DNA of 64,000 bases from Marinobacter similis (GCF_000830985.1 NZ_CP007151.1:3906001-3970000); one strand, 5' to 3'. Positions 32,497 through 42,316 are shown, numbered from the stretch's first letter. Numbers and translations are program-made. The notes: generated by a model not told the origin, from the letters alone.

Positions 32497-32568
32497 GATC
32501 CGTCCGTCTTGACGTACGTACCCAAAAGCGTACACTTGGTTAAAAGTTGAACACGCAAGAGGTGCGTC

Positions 32569-32811
32569 ATGACCGGAATCACAGCAACTGAGGCGCGCAG
32601 CAACCTTTATAGGTTGATTGACGAGACCGCCGAGTCCCACCAACCAATCGTCATCATGGGTAAGCGGAACAAAGCCGTCCTGGTTTCCGAGGAAGACTGG
32701 TCTGCAATTCAGGAAACACTTTACCTACTCTCCGTACCCGGTATGCGGAGATCTATTCGTGAGGGAATGGAAACCCCGGTTGATGAATGCGATGAGGAAC
32801 TGGACTGGTGA
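32569..32811 (+). CDS. yefM: YefM-family antitoxin
   Basis: 80-residue Phd/YefM antitoxin. The N-terminal DNA-binding half reads MTGITATEARSNLYRLIDETAESHQPIVI, followed by VLVSEEDWSAIQETLYLL, and an acidic tail binds the toxin. It overlaps the toxin start by four bases. GTAC-rich repeats at about 32512-32535 upstream resemble a YefM operator region. Confidence 0.9.
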   Translation: MTGITATEARSNLYRLIDETAESHQPIVIMGKRNKAVLVSEEDWSAIQETLYLLSVPGMRRSIREGMETPVDECDEELDW

Positions 32812-33071
32812 CATGGAAGTTGGTTTACACCAAGCAAGCCCAGAAAGACGCAAAGAAGTTGGCCTCCAGCGGCCTCAAACCAAAAGCTCAGGAACTTTTA
32901 GCGCTGGTAGCGGAAGATCCATACCGCAAGCCGCCTCCATGTGAGAAGCTCATTGGTGATCTTGCGGGGGCCTATTCACGCCGAATCAATATTCAGCACC
33001 GTCTGGTCTACCAGGTGCTAGAGGACGAGCAAGTGGTGAAAGTCCTCAGGCTCTGGAGCCACTACGAATAA
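32808..33071 (+). CDS. yoeB: YoeB-family mRNA interferase toxin
   Basis: 87-residue RelE/YoeB-fold ribosome-dependent endoribonuclease. Family features are YTKQAQKDAKKL near the N-terminus, the substrate-binding YSRRINIQHRLVYQV and the C-terminal LRLWSHYE, with the terminal His and Tyr typical of the catalytic end. The attC-like site begins two bases after the stop, so gene and site form a classical cassette. Confidence 0.9.
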   Translation: MTWKLVYTKQAQKDAKKLASSGLKPKAQELLALVAEDPYRKPPPCEKLIGDLAGAYSRRINIQHRLVYQVLEDEQVVKVLRLWSHYE

Positions 33072-33072
33072 T

Positions 33073-33150
33073 GCATAACCAGCCGCTGTTGCTGGACAAT
33101 TTTTCCACCGCTTCGCGGCTCCAAGATTGCCGCAAAGCTTCGCGTTACGG
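33073..33150. repeat. attC-like recombination site 3
   Basis: 78 bases from GCATAAC to GTTACGG, related to the site at 32425 and in the same orientation, placed right behind the yoeB stop. Everything to its right changes character to gene fragments. Confidence 0.65.
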
Positions 33151-33154
33151 GCAC

Positions 33155-33430
33155 TCGACACCAGCCAGGCGCAACCGAAGCTACAGCCCGCGAAACGGCC
33201 GGGCCGGCCACGGGGCAAGCTGACCGCCGGGGCACCCCGCCACGACATGATCACCCTCACCGGTGGCGCCATCGGCCAGGGGCTGCTCAATGCCGTGGGT
33301 GCCGCTGTGGCGTGCCCCGGACCAGCCAGTGATCGCCCTGATCGGCGACGGCACTGCCATGTACACCATTCAGTCCCTTTGGACTATGGCGCGGGAGCAA
33401 TTGAACGTAACCTCCATCATCTTGTCATTG
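33155..33430 (+). pseudogene. Fragment of a thiamine-diphosphate-dependent enzyme
   Basis: Short remnant matching the ThDP-binding domain of acetolactate synthase or benzoylformate decarboxylase-type enzymes: ITLTGGAIGQGL, then after a shift near 33315 IALIGDGTAMYTIQSLWTMAREQLNVTSII. The GDG motif is the cofactor-binding start. Neither the N-terminal domains nor the rest of the C-terminus are present, and the reading dissolves after 33430. Confidence 0.6.
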
Positions 33431-33539
33431 TCAGTTTCCAAGGCGCTGAAGCGCAAATTGGCGCCCTAGGATTGACGAACGTCTGCATAAAATTGAGTGA
33501 AGGCCGAGGGGAGTCAATGATCCCGCCAAACCGGCTCTG

Positions 33540-33785
33540 TCAGAGCCTGGAGATCTCCGTATCGAATGTTCTGGCGCCCGCATCGGTAAACTCATAGGCT
33601 CCACGAATATACTTCAGCGTTGCCATTTCTATATCTGTAACGCCTTGCCCATCTTTAGCGGACTTGAACAGGTCTTTTGCTTCGTCGACTGAGATTTTGC
33701 CCTCGCCCTGACCCGTGGTGTGTTTTACAGCGAGATCAATCAGCTCTTTCTCATATTTGTTGCCATCAATTGTCACATAAGCCAT
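33540..33785 (-). CDS. Small conserved-looking protein of unknown function
   Basis: 81 residues beginning MAYVTIDGNKYEKELIDLAVKHT, acidic and helical, with a DEAKDLFKSAKDGQGVTDIEMATLKYI segment and no membrane helix or signal peptide. A GGATACT element precedes the start. Codon use looks like that of a real gene. I do not recognise the family with confidence. It stands alone between gene fragments. Confidence 0.5.
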   Translation of the reverse strand: MAYVTIDGNKYEKELIDLAVKHTTGQGEGKISVDEAKDLFKSAKDGQGVTDIEMATLKYIRGAYEFTDAGARTFDTEISRL

Positions 33786-33965
33786 GAGAGTATCCTTCCG
33801 TGAGTTACTGGATCGTTCTTTCCGGAACGTTAATGCTTATGCCGGAGAGAGTGCCGTGAGTCGACACTTTCTTTAATTTAGCTTGTTGTTCAAAAAATGA
33901 ACAGGTCTTCGCGATGAGATCCGGGTAGTTTAAGAGCTCCCCGGATTCAGTCGCTGGGCAGGCGT

Positions 33966-34250
33966 CACCCCAGGCTACGGCCATGGCCACCCTGGGAATA
34001 TCCGCACCCAGCTTCTGCGCTGCCGGCAGCATAACCGGAGCCTGCACCGCCCATTGGCCGCCGCCCGAGGGAACAAAGATGTTTACCAGGCCGGCACTGA
34101 TGAAACTCCAGAACGGCAGACTCTCGGCACTGGCAATGGAAACAAACCCACTGGAAATGCTGGCTGCCAGGCCAGAGTGCGGCTGCTTCCAGATAGTCGG
34201 CAGGGCGGTTGATCACCACGGAGGTGGACTTATCCCGATACTCATGACAG
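33966..34250 (-). pseudogene. Fragment of a short-chain fatty acid transporter (AtoE-like)
   Basis: About 90 residues of the C-terminal part: SGFVSIASAESLPFWSFISAGLVNIFVP, then SGGGQWAVQAPVMLPAAQKLGADIPRVAMAVAWGDA. These are characteristic of AtoE. The match stops right after WGDA at about 33966, and a different frame and sequence precede it on the right, so both ends are cut. The stretch 33786-33965 holds nothing I can name. Confidence 0.6.
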
Positions 34251-34256
34251 TTCCTC

Positions 34257-34582
34257 TTATGCTCTAATCTGAAACCAGCCACCGGTCCGGGACTGCAGCA
34301 CCTCCAGCGCGGTCAGGGACGAGGTTTCGCCCCAGGGCCGCAAGCGCAGGTAGCGCCCGGACTCGACCAGGAACCGGGCACTCTGCCCCGGATCCAAGGC
34401 GGTAATGGCGCCGGCACTGGCGACTTCGTTGCCGGGCACGGCGCCCTGAAAAGGCCGGACAATCTGCCAGACCAGGGCGCGCGCTGGTCGGGTCCAACCA
34501 GTTCGTTATCCACCGCCAGTCCGACCTTGGCTGGCAGCACCAGCAGGCAGCCCAGCAGCGCCGGCAGCCACCGAGGCATCAT
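34257..34582 (-). CDS. Small secreted protein of the polymer locus, frameshifted
   Basis: Last gene of the leftward operon, starting four bases inside the preceding gene (ATGA). The N-terminus MMPRWLPALLGCLLVLPAKVGLAVDN is a signal peptide. One missing base near 34480 switches to the frame ALVWQIVRPFQGAV followed by GQSARFLVESGRYLRLRPWGE and a terminal TGGWFQIRA, giving about 108 residues. The pattern is that of a small beta-rich periplasmic domain, similar in style to parts of the other proteins of the locus. Function unknown. Confidence 0.55.
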
Positions 34583-35478
34583 GGGCGACCGCCCGCCAGG
34601 GCCTGAACGCAGCCACTGAAGCGATCAAACTCGGCACGATCCACCCGCAGCCGGTCCCGCAACGGCCGCGACAGCTCCAGATGCACAAACCGGTTGTTGC
34701 CCAGGCGCCGGAGCAACGCGCCCTGAACGTTGGTGGTACCGCCCAGCTCCCCGACATCCACCGGGTAGCGCAGCACCTGCCAGCGGCCGAATTCGGCAAA
34801 ACAGGCGGCGAACTCGGCGGCCTGGGGCTGCAGCCAGCGCTGACCGCTGCTGACAATCAGGTCGGCCCGGCGCCCTTCCGGCGATTTCCGTTTGCCGGCG
34901 GCAAAGCCATGCAACTGGACCACCGCGGCGTCCGGGCGAGTCTGACTGAAGGCGCGAGTCAGGGCATCGAACACCGTGCCCTCCAGGTGGGCCAGATCGG
35001 CCTTGCCACTGCGATGCCGGATGGGCGTGCGCCGATGGGCACTGTTCAGTGCCAGCACCGAGCCACGGCCGGCCAGAAACAGATTCAGCGCCAACTCGCC
35101 CGAGTGCCGGTCGAAAAACTGATGCGGGGCCTGCACCATCAGCGGCGAGTCGGACGTCAGCCGGAATAGATAGTGTCCCAGCCCGCGTTCGTCGGCGTCG
35201 GTCAGCAGCAGCACACCATCATCTAGCTGATGCCAGCCGAAACCCGCCTGCTCCAGCTGATGGCGCACCGAATCCAGGTCCCGATCGTCGTCCCGGCTCA
35301 ACAGGGTGCGAAACTGCGCCTCAAGATCAAGCAGGACCTCGGCGTCCAGCACCAGGTACCGGTCCGACTTGCGCTGCAGGGCGTCCCGCAGGTCGCCAGG
35401 CTCCATCGCCAGGGCGGGGCAGGCGGCCAGCAGCCCCAGCAGCACACAACAGGCTTTCGATGCGAACTTAGTAGCCAT
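34579..35478 (-). CDS. Secreted protein with the locus-specific 'PLMVQ' domain
   Basis: 299 residues with a signal peptide (ASKACCVLLGLLAACPALA). The start at 35478 overlaps the previous gene by 11 bases. The body from about residue 95 matches two regions of the PgsC-fusion protein: ERGLGHYLFRLTSDSPLMVQ, AHQFFD-like PHQFFDRHSGELALNLF, NSAHR, QLHGF, ADLIVSSG, and a C-terminal FVHLELSRPLRDRL. The His-containing motifs resemble a zinc amidohydrolase arrangement, and this copy keeps them best. I do not recognise a named family. A role in trimming, release or attachment of the polymer is inferred from the domain duplication and context. Confidence 0.65.
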   Translation of the reverse strand: MATKFASKACCVLLGLLAACPALAMEPGDLRDALQRKSDRYLVLDAEVLLDLEAQFRTLLSRDDDRDLDSVRHQLEQAGFGWHQLDDGVLLLTDADERGLGHYLFRLTSDSPLMVQAPHQFFDRHSGELALNLFLAGRGSVLALNSAHRRTPIRHRSGKADLAHLEGTVFDALTRAFSQTRPDAAVVQLHGFAAGKRKSPEGRRADLIVSSGQRWLQPQAAEFAACFAEFGRWQVLRYPVDVGELGGTTNVQGALLRRLGNNRFVHLELSRPLRDRLRVDRAEFDRFSGCVQALAGGRP

Positions 35479-37895
35479 CCAAGGATCTCCTGAAGAAACG
35501 GTATGTCTGTCGTTGTCCTTCCCGAACCGTGTACGCGGACACCAGGCCCCCGGCCCGATCGGCTCGCACCGAGATCCGGTAACGCCCTGGCGGCATATCC
35601 TCGCCCAGGGGCAAGGCGACACTCATGGGCGCGGCCGCGGGCTTGGACTGGGTGCCCAGCACCAGCGTGGTCCGCTCCTGCACCTCCAACTCGAACCGGC
35701 GCTTGAGCACACTGTAATCGGTCAGCAACCCCGTCGCCCGCCGGTCCGCAGCAACCGCCACCTCGACCGCAAACCGGTCCATCCCGGGCGGCGCCACCAC
35801 GTCAAAGTTCACCACTTCCCGGGCCTCGGTCTTGTCCAGCTCGAAGGTCAGGCCCGCGCCGTCCAGACTGTAGACGGAGCGCTGCAGATAGCCGGCGCCG
35901 ACCGGCGGCCGGTTGTGATTAAGAAACCACTGACCGTCCCCCTGCACCTCAATCCGGTACTGGCCTGGCGCCACCACCGGCAATGAAAACCGGCCGGTAC
36001 GCCCGGCGATGCCTCGCCTGAGCCAGACGGCCCCGTCCTTGAGGACCGTAACCGTGGTCGCTGCGCCACGGTGCGCTGATAGATCAGCTCGGGCCGGAAC
36101 GGGAGACCGGGGCTCGGCGGCACCAGCTCCAACGAGACCGCACCCCCGGGCAAAGCGCGAAACACACTGCCGACCGCCGTGTCCCGCAGGGGGCCGCTAA
36201 GCTGGTGCGGGAACAGCACGTCCCGTTGCAGGCTGGCGCCCTGGATGTCCAGGCCCTGCCAGTCGTACTGACCGCTGAACAGGGCCTCGTTGCGCTCGAT
36301 CGGCTGGAAGAACCACTGCAGGGAAACCGGACCCTGGCCACTGGCTGCGGTCGCCACAGGGTTCATCAGGAACCAGCTCGGCACCCGATCGCCGTAGCTC
36401 TGCCACGGCCGGCGCGACTCAGGCAACGCCCGAACCAGGGGTAGACTGGCCAGTCTGGTATACCCGGTCACCAGCACCGGGGTGTTGCTGATCACCGCGA
36501 CCTCGGCCGCCCCCCGGCTGGCTTCCAGGAACAGGCTCTGGCCTTCCGATACCCCGCTGTCCGACGCGTCCTGGCTGAAACGCTGGTAAAAGCTGGGGGC
36601 CGGCGTGATCGACTGTTCGAAGTTTTGCAACACCGTGCCGTCGGCAGCCCGGATCTCGAGGCGCACGCGCGGGTCCGGACCGGAGCCGGCCCGCTGCGGG
36701 TGACTGAAGGTCCGAACATCCAGGCGCACGGGCTGGGGTTCGGCGCTGTCCGGATCGAGCGCAAATCGAACCGGTTGGTCGGCGGCCACCGGGTGCGCCT
36801 GGAGGTAGCGTTTGTCCGGTGTCACATCGGCGCCGGTACTGACGTCAAACAGCCGCACCGTCACCGGCGCACTGGGGATCAACTGCAGCAGCCCCGGTTC
36901 CAGGTCGCCGGTCCAGGTCAACGAGGGCGCGGTACCGGTCAGCAGCTGTTGCCGGGTCTCCAGATCCTGGTTGCGCTGGTGCGCCAGACTCACGTTGAGG
37001 TCGGTCACCAGCGGGTCGGCGGACTGAATCTCCAGCCGGTAGCTACCGTCATAGTCCACGGGCAGGGTGACCCACTTGTTCGGATCGGCGTAGAGCCGGG
37101 CGGCAGCGCCTGCTCCGCCTCGGCCGGCGGCGCCGGTGGCACCGACAGGGTGTACAGGTAATCGCTGGCAAAATCATCACCGGCGACCCCTTCCGGCCCC
37201 AGGGGAACCCAACGCAACTGCAGGGCGTTCTCGATTTCGAACGAACTGACCAGATGCGGCGGATAGACGTGCGGCCTGAGCAGGCGGTCGCGAGTCTCCG
37301 GCTTCAGTCGGGGCCAGAGTCGTCCGACTTCCTCCCGGGAGCGGGTTTCGCGGCCGGTGACCTGCACGCCGACCCGGTTCCGGGGCTCGGGCAGATACGC
37401 CGCACGCAGCTCCAGAGTGACCGCCCCCGTCAGCGCCGACAGGTCAACGAACAGGTTTTCCGCGGCGCTGGCCACCAGGGTGGGGTCGTCGTAGAAGCGC
37501 GCCGGGAACTCACGGCCATCCGCCAGCGGCCGGGGCGGCAGGGTCACCGCCTTGTAATGGTAGCGCCCGGACGTCAGCACCTCGCCATCCCTGGCCAGCA
37601 CCCGGTAATCCAGGGCGTAACGCACCAGCGCTTCCTCCGCATCCTGCTCGGGCTGCATCTGCAGGTGCGACAGAATGCGCAGGGTCGGGGTGTTCTCGGC
37701 CAGCGAGAAGCGCAGCCAGTCTGCGGACTCGAGCCAGAAGACAGTGCTCTGCTCCGCCTCCTCCGGCAGGTTCGCCCGTTGCGGGCTTGTGGCCCAGAAC
37801 AGGCCGGTCACCGGCGCCAGGACATAACGCTGGGCTAGCGGCCACACCAGGAAAACCACCAGCGCCAGCAGGCACAGTCGGCCAAGCAGCCTCAT
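35468..37895 (-). CDS. Inner-membrane-anchored periplasmic beta-rich protein (two frameshifts)
   Basis: After two single-base corrections this is one protein of about 809 residues. The N-terminal hydrophobic helix (LLGRLCLLALVVFLVWPLAQRYVLAP) is not followed by a cleavage site, so it is probably an anchor. The rest is beta-strand-rich repeats with signatures such as VTLELRAAYLPEPRNRV, YRLEIQSADPLVTDLNV and YRIEVQGDGQWFLNHN. Breaks are at about 37100 (restoring LYADPNKWVTLPVDYDGSY) and 36060 (restoring TTVTVLKDGAVWLRRGI). It overlaps both neighbours (four and 11 bases). It may form a periplasmic scaffold between the inner-membrane synthase and the outer-membrane protein. No family recognised. 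Confidence 0.65.
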
Positions 37896-40800
37896 GGTTC
37901 TGCTCCCCGGCCAATCAGGAAGGCCTGGCGCCTGCTGCTGAATTGGCGCACGGCGTCCGCCAGCTCAGCGGCGCCGACCCGGTCGCCATTGATCAGCGCT
38001 CGCTCCTCGTTGCTCGGTTGCAGATTCGCGACCGCAACCACCTGGCTGGCGGCGTTCTGGACCAGCACGAAAGCCTGCTGGCTGTTCAGGTCCACTAGAT
38101 GACGGAAAGCCAGGCTCCGATGCTCGCTCACCAGGGTACGCAAAAAGCTGATGTTGCCGCTGCGCCGATAGTCCGCCAAGGTTGCCATCAGCTCCTGCGC
38201 CTGCCCTGGCGCCAGATTGGCCAGGCCCTGGCGCCGGATGTAGCCAGGCAGGGAGGCAAGCTCGCTGGGCAGCCCCAACGCCTTGAACTGGCTTTCCTGC
38301 TGGCGGTCGTTCTCCCCGGAACGGAACAGCCGGCGGGTGTCCGGGGTCAGCCAGAGACTGGTTAAATCCTTGTTGTCGGCCAGCCGCAGGTACAGGCTCT
38401 GGGCATTGAGCGGTGTCTCATAGCCCAGGGTCGACAGGTCACCCTGGACCCGGGCGACGGTCAGCCCGAACTGGCCCAGGGTCGATTCGATCAAGGCCCG
38501 GCGCGGCTGGTTGTCCAGGCCGTAGTAGGACGACACCACGACATCGGCGGCGCTGTTCGCCAGGGTCCACGAATCCCCCAGGCCCCGCATCTGAACGGTT
38601 TCCATCGGCGCCGAGCCGGATTCCCGCTGCCAGACCTGGTGCACCAGGTTGAACAGATTCTGCTGATTGGCCGGGTGGGCCACGTCGGCCCGGCCGTCGG
38701 CGTTGGCGTAGGGGTGGGTTCCGGCAATCATCAGCGTCCGGGCGCCGCTTTCCTCGAAAAAGGTGGCGCCAAATTCGAAGGTGTTGAGTTCGTAAAGAGG
38801 CCGGGGCACCTGGACCATCAGGGGCGCCGCCTGCCCGACCCGAAAGACGTAGACGCCCCAGTAGCGCGCCGGGTTATCCAGCCCGGGGTCGGGCTCCAGA
38901 ATCAGGTAGTTGGCCTGGGTTTCAATGTGCTGGTACCGGGAAATGCGGTAGCCCTGGCTCTGGGCCAGCACCGACAGCCGCACCAGCTGGGGCTCGAAGC
39001 GGGGCTCCCACCCCTGGCGCAGGTCGCTGTGAATCAGCTCGAACAGGGGCTTGAGCACCAGCTGGTCAAAAAACGCCAGGGTACCCAGATCCGGCGCCTG
39101 GAAAGCGTTGGTTCCCGCCCGGGCAATGAGGGTTTTGTTGTCGCTCAGCCAGCGCTGCAGGTAGCCATCGATGCGTTCGTTCTGCAGCTGGGTCTGCAGC
39201 CGGTAGTGATCGCTGTAGGCGATCCAGCGCCTCAGGTCCCCGGCGCCGATGAACAGCTCGGCAAAACCGCCCGCCACCGCATCCCGCTGCCGGTTGTTGA
39301 GCGGCGACGGCCGCCAGTTCACCTGCAGCTGCTCGGTGCGCTCTTTAATGCCCCGGAGGTTCAGGCCCTCGGGCAGACTCTGCTTGATCCAGAGCATGGA
39401 CTGCTGCACCCGGGCCTCCAGGCTCAACCCCTCGGTCCGCAGCCCCAACAGGGGCCGGAGGTTGGCCTGGATGTAGTTGCGCAACTGCAGCACGTTGTCG
39501 TCGGCAAAGGTGCGGTGGAAGGCCTGAAACACCGTGGCCGGATTCAACAGCGCATCGCCGGCACCGTCGGCACTGGCGAACCGCCGGGATCCGGCCATGG
39601 CCAGCGCCCTGGGACGATCCTGGACAAACATCCAGAGCCCGGCCTCGGCCGCTGCACTCTCGTCCAGGGGGGCAGGCACCTGCACCATCAGCGGGATGTC
39701 CGGCGCCAGGTTCAGAAAGTAGCGCCCCAGCCCCGTTCGGGCTTGGCGTCGAATACCGCCAGGATCTGCTCGTTCACCAGCGCCAATTGCATGCCGTTGG
39801 CGGCCAGCAAGGCGTTGCCCCGGGCCAGGGCTTCGGCATCGCCGCGTTCGCTGAATTGCCGGAGCCAGGCAAAGCCGGCTTCGATGCGATCCAGCTCCAC
39901 CGGCGTGGGCGCCTGGAACAGCGCCTGGTTTTCCGATTCGTACAGATCCGCGTACCGCCGATGCAGATAGTCCAGGGGCTGGGCGCTGGTCACCCGCTCA
40001 ACCCGGACCCGTTCGTCGACCGGCACCTGGGCGAAATCCCGCTCGGGAATCAGGGTCAGGCCGAAGCCAATGATGCTGGCAACCACCACCGCCACCGCCG
40101 AGGTTTGCAATGACGCCCGGGTTACCAGCGCGGGCATTTCCTTCTGGTGCATCTTGAGCGCAATCAGGGTGGCCAGCAGATAGCCAAAGCCGTAATAGTC
40201 GGTGATCTTGGCCTGGGGCAGCCACTCAATGAGGGCGAAGCCCAGGATCATCTTGTAGCCAAAGCTGATGGTGAAGAACAGCAGCAACAGCCGGGCGCCT
40301 TCGATGTTGCGGTGCCGCAGCAAAGGCACCGTCAACAGCATTCGGGCCAGGAAGAAGATGACGAACGTTTCCACGAAGGTGGCGAGCAGCTTGAACGGCT
40401 GATACCACTGCAGGGCCAGCAGGGAGGGCACCAGAATGCCGTTGTATTCCCAGCCGTAGCGAATGTTCATCCGCGACGCCAGGAACGCCGACACCAGCAG
40501 GATGATGTAGGCCTTGGGACTGGCGAGGATGGAACTGGCCAGGTCCTCGTACATGTAGCTCAGGGTGTTGATGTTGAAGTTGGTGAACTCCATGAGCACG
40601 AAGCGCACCAGCACGTAGGTGAGGCCCAGGTAGAGCGCCAGGGAGACGGCGCCAAACCGCAGCCCGCCGTTCCAGAACTGGTTGGCGATCAGGGCCACCA
40701 CGATGAGCCCGAAGCTGTGCAGGTTGTTGCGCACGCTGTAGTCGATCCCCTGCTCCGCCAGCACGCCCTCCAGCCAGGGGAAGGCCGCGCCGTCGAACAC

Positions 40801-41130
40801 CAGGCGCACCAGAATGCTCAGCAGGATCAGGGCGAAGAAGCGGTCACGACCAAACAGCTCGGCGTAGCCCAGGGCCTTGGGCAGCTGTTCCGCCAGCAGG
40901 CGGGCCAGCAAGTAGGTAACCACCCCCTCGAACAACACCACATAGCCACTGATCGGGCGTACGATCAGCAGCGGGATGACGTAGCCCGGGACCACCAGCC
41001 CCGACAGGGTGGTGCCAAACCGCAGGTTGAGGAACACCACCACGCACACCCCCACCCAGACGGTGGTGATGACCGAACTGGACAGCCCGCCAGTTGGGAA
41101 CAGCGTGAGGGGGAACAGGCTTTCAAGCAT
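37892..41130 (-). CDS. Tandem PgsC/CapC membrane protein fused to two periplasmic repeat domains
   Basis: About 1079 residues after adding one G to a GGGG run near 39728. Residues 20-190 and 205-360 are two PgsC/CapC-like halves: GLVVPGY (44-50) with GLIVVALIANQFWNGG (141-156), then GILVPSL (231-237) with GYLLATLIALKMHQKE (316-331). B. subtilis PgsC has the same two motifs once in about 149 residues. The C-terminal 700 residues carry two copies of the domain marked by PLMVQVP (near 480 and 770), also found in the 34579-35478 protein. PgsC is the membrane partner of the PgsB ligase in poly-gamma-glutamate synthesis. The start overlaps the receiver gene by eight bases. Confidence 0.75.
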
Positions 41131-41517
41131 CCAGAGAGTCCAGGGTCTCCAGAAGTTGGTCGATTTTGTCGTCGGTCAGGGGTTTGCGGATCACGCCCAG
41201 GAGCTTGTAACGGTCGAGCACCCCGCCACTCTGCTGGGCACTGGTGCCGGTAACCACCAGCACCGGCAGGTCTGGGCGCTCCCGCGCCAGCCACTCGATA
41301 AGTTTAGTGCCGTCCATCTCGGGCATGGCCAGGTCGGTGACGACCGCCGCCAGCTCCGGATGCCGCTCGACCTGAGCCCGCGCTTCCACGCCATTGCTGG
41401 CCGCCAGTACCGACCGGCCGGTACTGGCGAGCAATTCCTCGATCAATTCGAGAATCAGCGAGTCATCCTCGACGATGAGGATAGGTCCGGTGTCTTGTCA
41501 GCTGTTGTCGTTGTCAT
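41123..41517 (-). CDS. Single-domain response regulator (receiver), early frameshift
   Basis: Receiver domain of about 131 residues with no output domain. The ATG at 41517 overlaps the kinase-like gene by 20 bases. One missing G near 41487 separates MTTTTADKTP from GPILIVEDDSLILELIEELL. The acidic pair (EDD), the phosphoacceptor Asp in VVTDLAMPEMDG, the Thr in VLVVTGTS and the Lys in VIRKPL are all present. It lies inside the operon, directly before the tandem PgsC gene, so it probably controls the synthase by protein contact rather than by DNA binding. Confidence 0.8.
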
Positions 41518-42180
41518 GACCACTCTGCATCTGGTTTCCTACAGGGTCATGACCCCGTTCGGAGAGAATGTGCTCATCCCTGAAACCCAAGGTCGAGAAG
41601 TCCATCTCCAGGCGAAAGCCTTTGCCAACCCGTGTACTGACCTGCGCTCGTCCGCCCCAACTTTCGAGGGACTTTAACATACCCATGGTCTCTTCCAGCG
41701 GATCATCGCTGTCCACCAGATCGGCGACGGATTGGTTCCAGATCCGGTCGAGGGTCTGCTGGGGCAACCCATAGCCTTCGTTGCTCAGGACCAGGCGCGC
41801 CTGTTGGCGCGGCTCCAGATGCTCGCTCAGGGTGATGAACAATCGCCCGTCCGGCGTTGCATCCTTTAAGAGTAGCACCAGCACCCGGTCCAGGACCCGG
41901 GACAGAACCTCGGCGTCGGCCCAGACCAGGGACGGCGCGTAGGGCCAGTCCGAGGCCAGGTCGATGCGTTTTTCGTTCAACGGCGACTGGTTGCGCAACA
42001 GCGCATCCTCCACCAGCCGGACCAGGTTGACCGGGGTGGTGGACGCCAGCCTCAGGGCCTCCCGCCGGTCTTCCATCTGCTCTTCCACCTGGGTCAGGGC
42101 CTTTTCAATGCCTTCGACCGTGCCGCGCAGGGCCGACAGCACCCGCTGGCCGGAGGCCAGGGGCGTCAGCTCCGGTTGAA
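41498..42180 (-). CDS. Histidine-kinase-like ATPase domain protein, 5' end cut
   Basis: C-terminal part (about 225 residues) of a sensor kinase-type protein. Recognisable are a coiled-coil-like helix (SALRGTVEGIEKALTQVEEQMEDRREAL), VNLVRLVEDALL, an N-box position VLDRVLVLLLKDA, a G1-like LSNEGYGLPQQTLDRIW and a G2-like TRVGKGFRLEMDF. The usual Asp of the G1 box is replaced by Asn, so ATP binding may be weakened. Gene-like sequence ends at about 42180, where rRNA promoter sequence begins, so the sensor and phosphoacceptor regions are missing. Confidence 0.6.
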
Positions 42181-42212
42181 GAAATTGAGTTTCAAAATTC
42201 TTCAGAAAGCGG

Positions 42213-42240
42213 TTGACAGAGAGGTGAATCGCTGTAGAAT
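42213..42240 (+). promoter_or_regulatory. rRNA operon promoter P1
   Basis: TTGACA (42213-42218), a 16-base spacer and TAGAAT (42235-42240), followed by a GCGCCCTC discriminator typical of growth-rate- and ppGpp-controlled stable RNA promoters. Confidence 0.8.
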
Positions 42241-42316
42241 GCGCCCTCTCGAAACAAGCAGTAAGCCGGTTGATTTTCGGCGCTTTCCGGAGACGGAAAA
42301 CATTGAAAATAAACGG

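Noticed and set aside
38639..41253. Rightward frames of 443 and 368 codons opposite the PgsC fusion
   Set aside because: The leftward frame carries real PgsC motifs and membrane helices; these Gln/His-rich frames are its reverse shadow.
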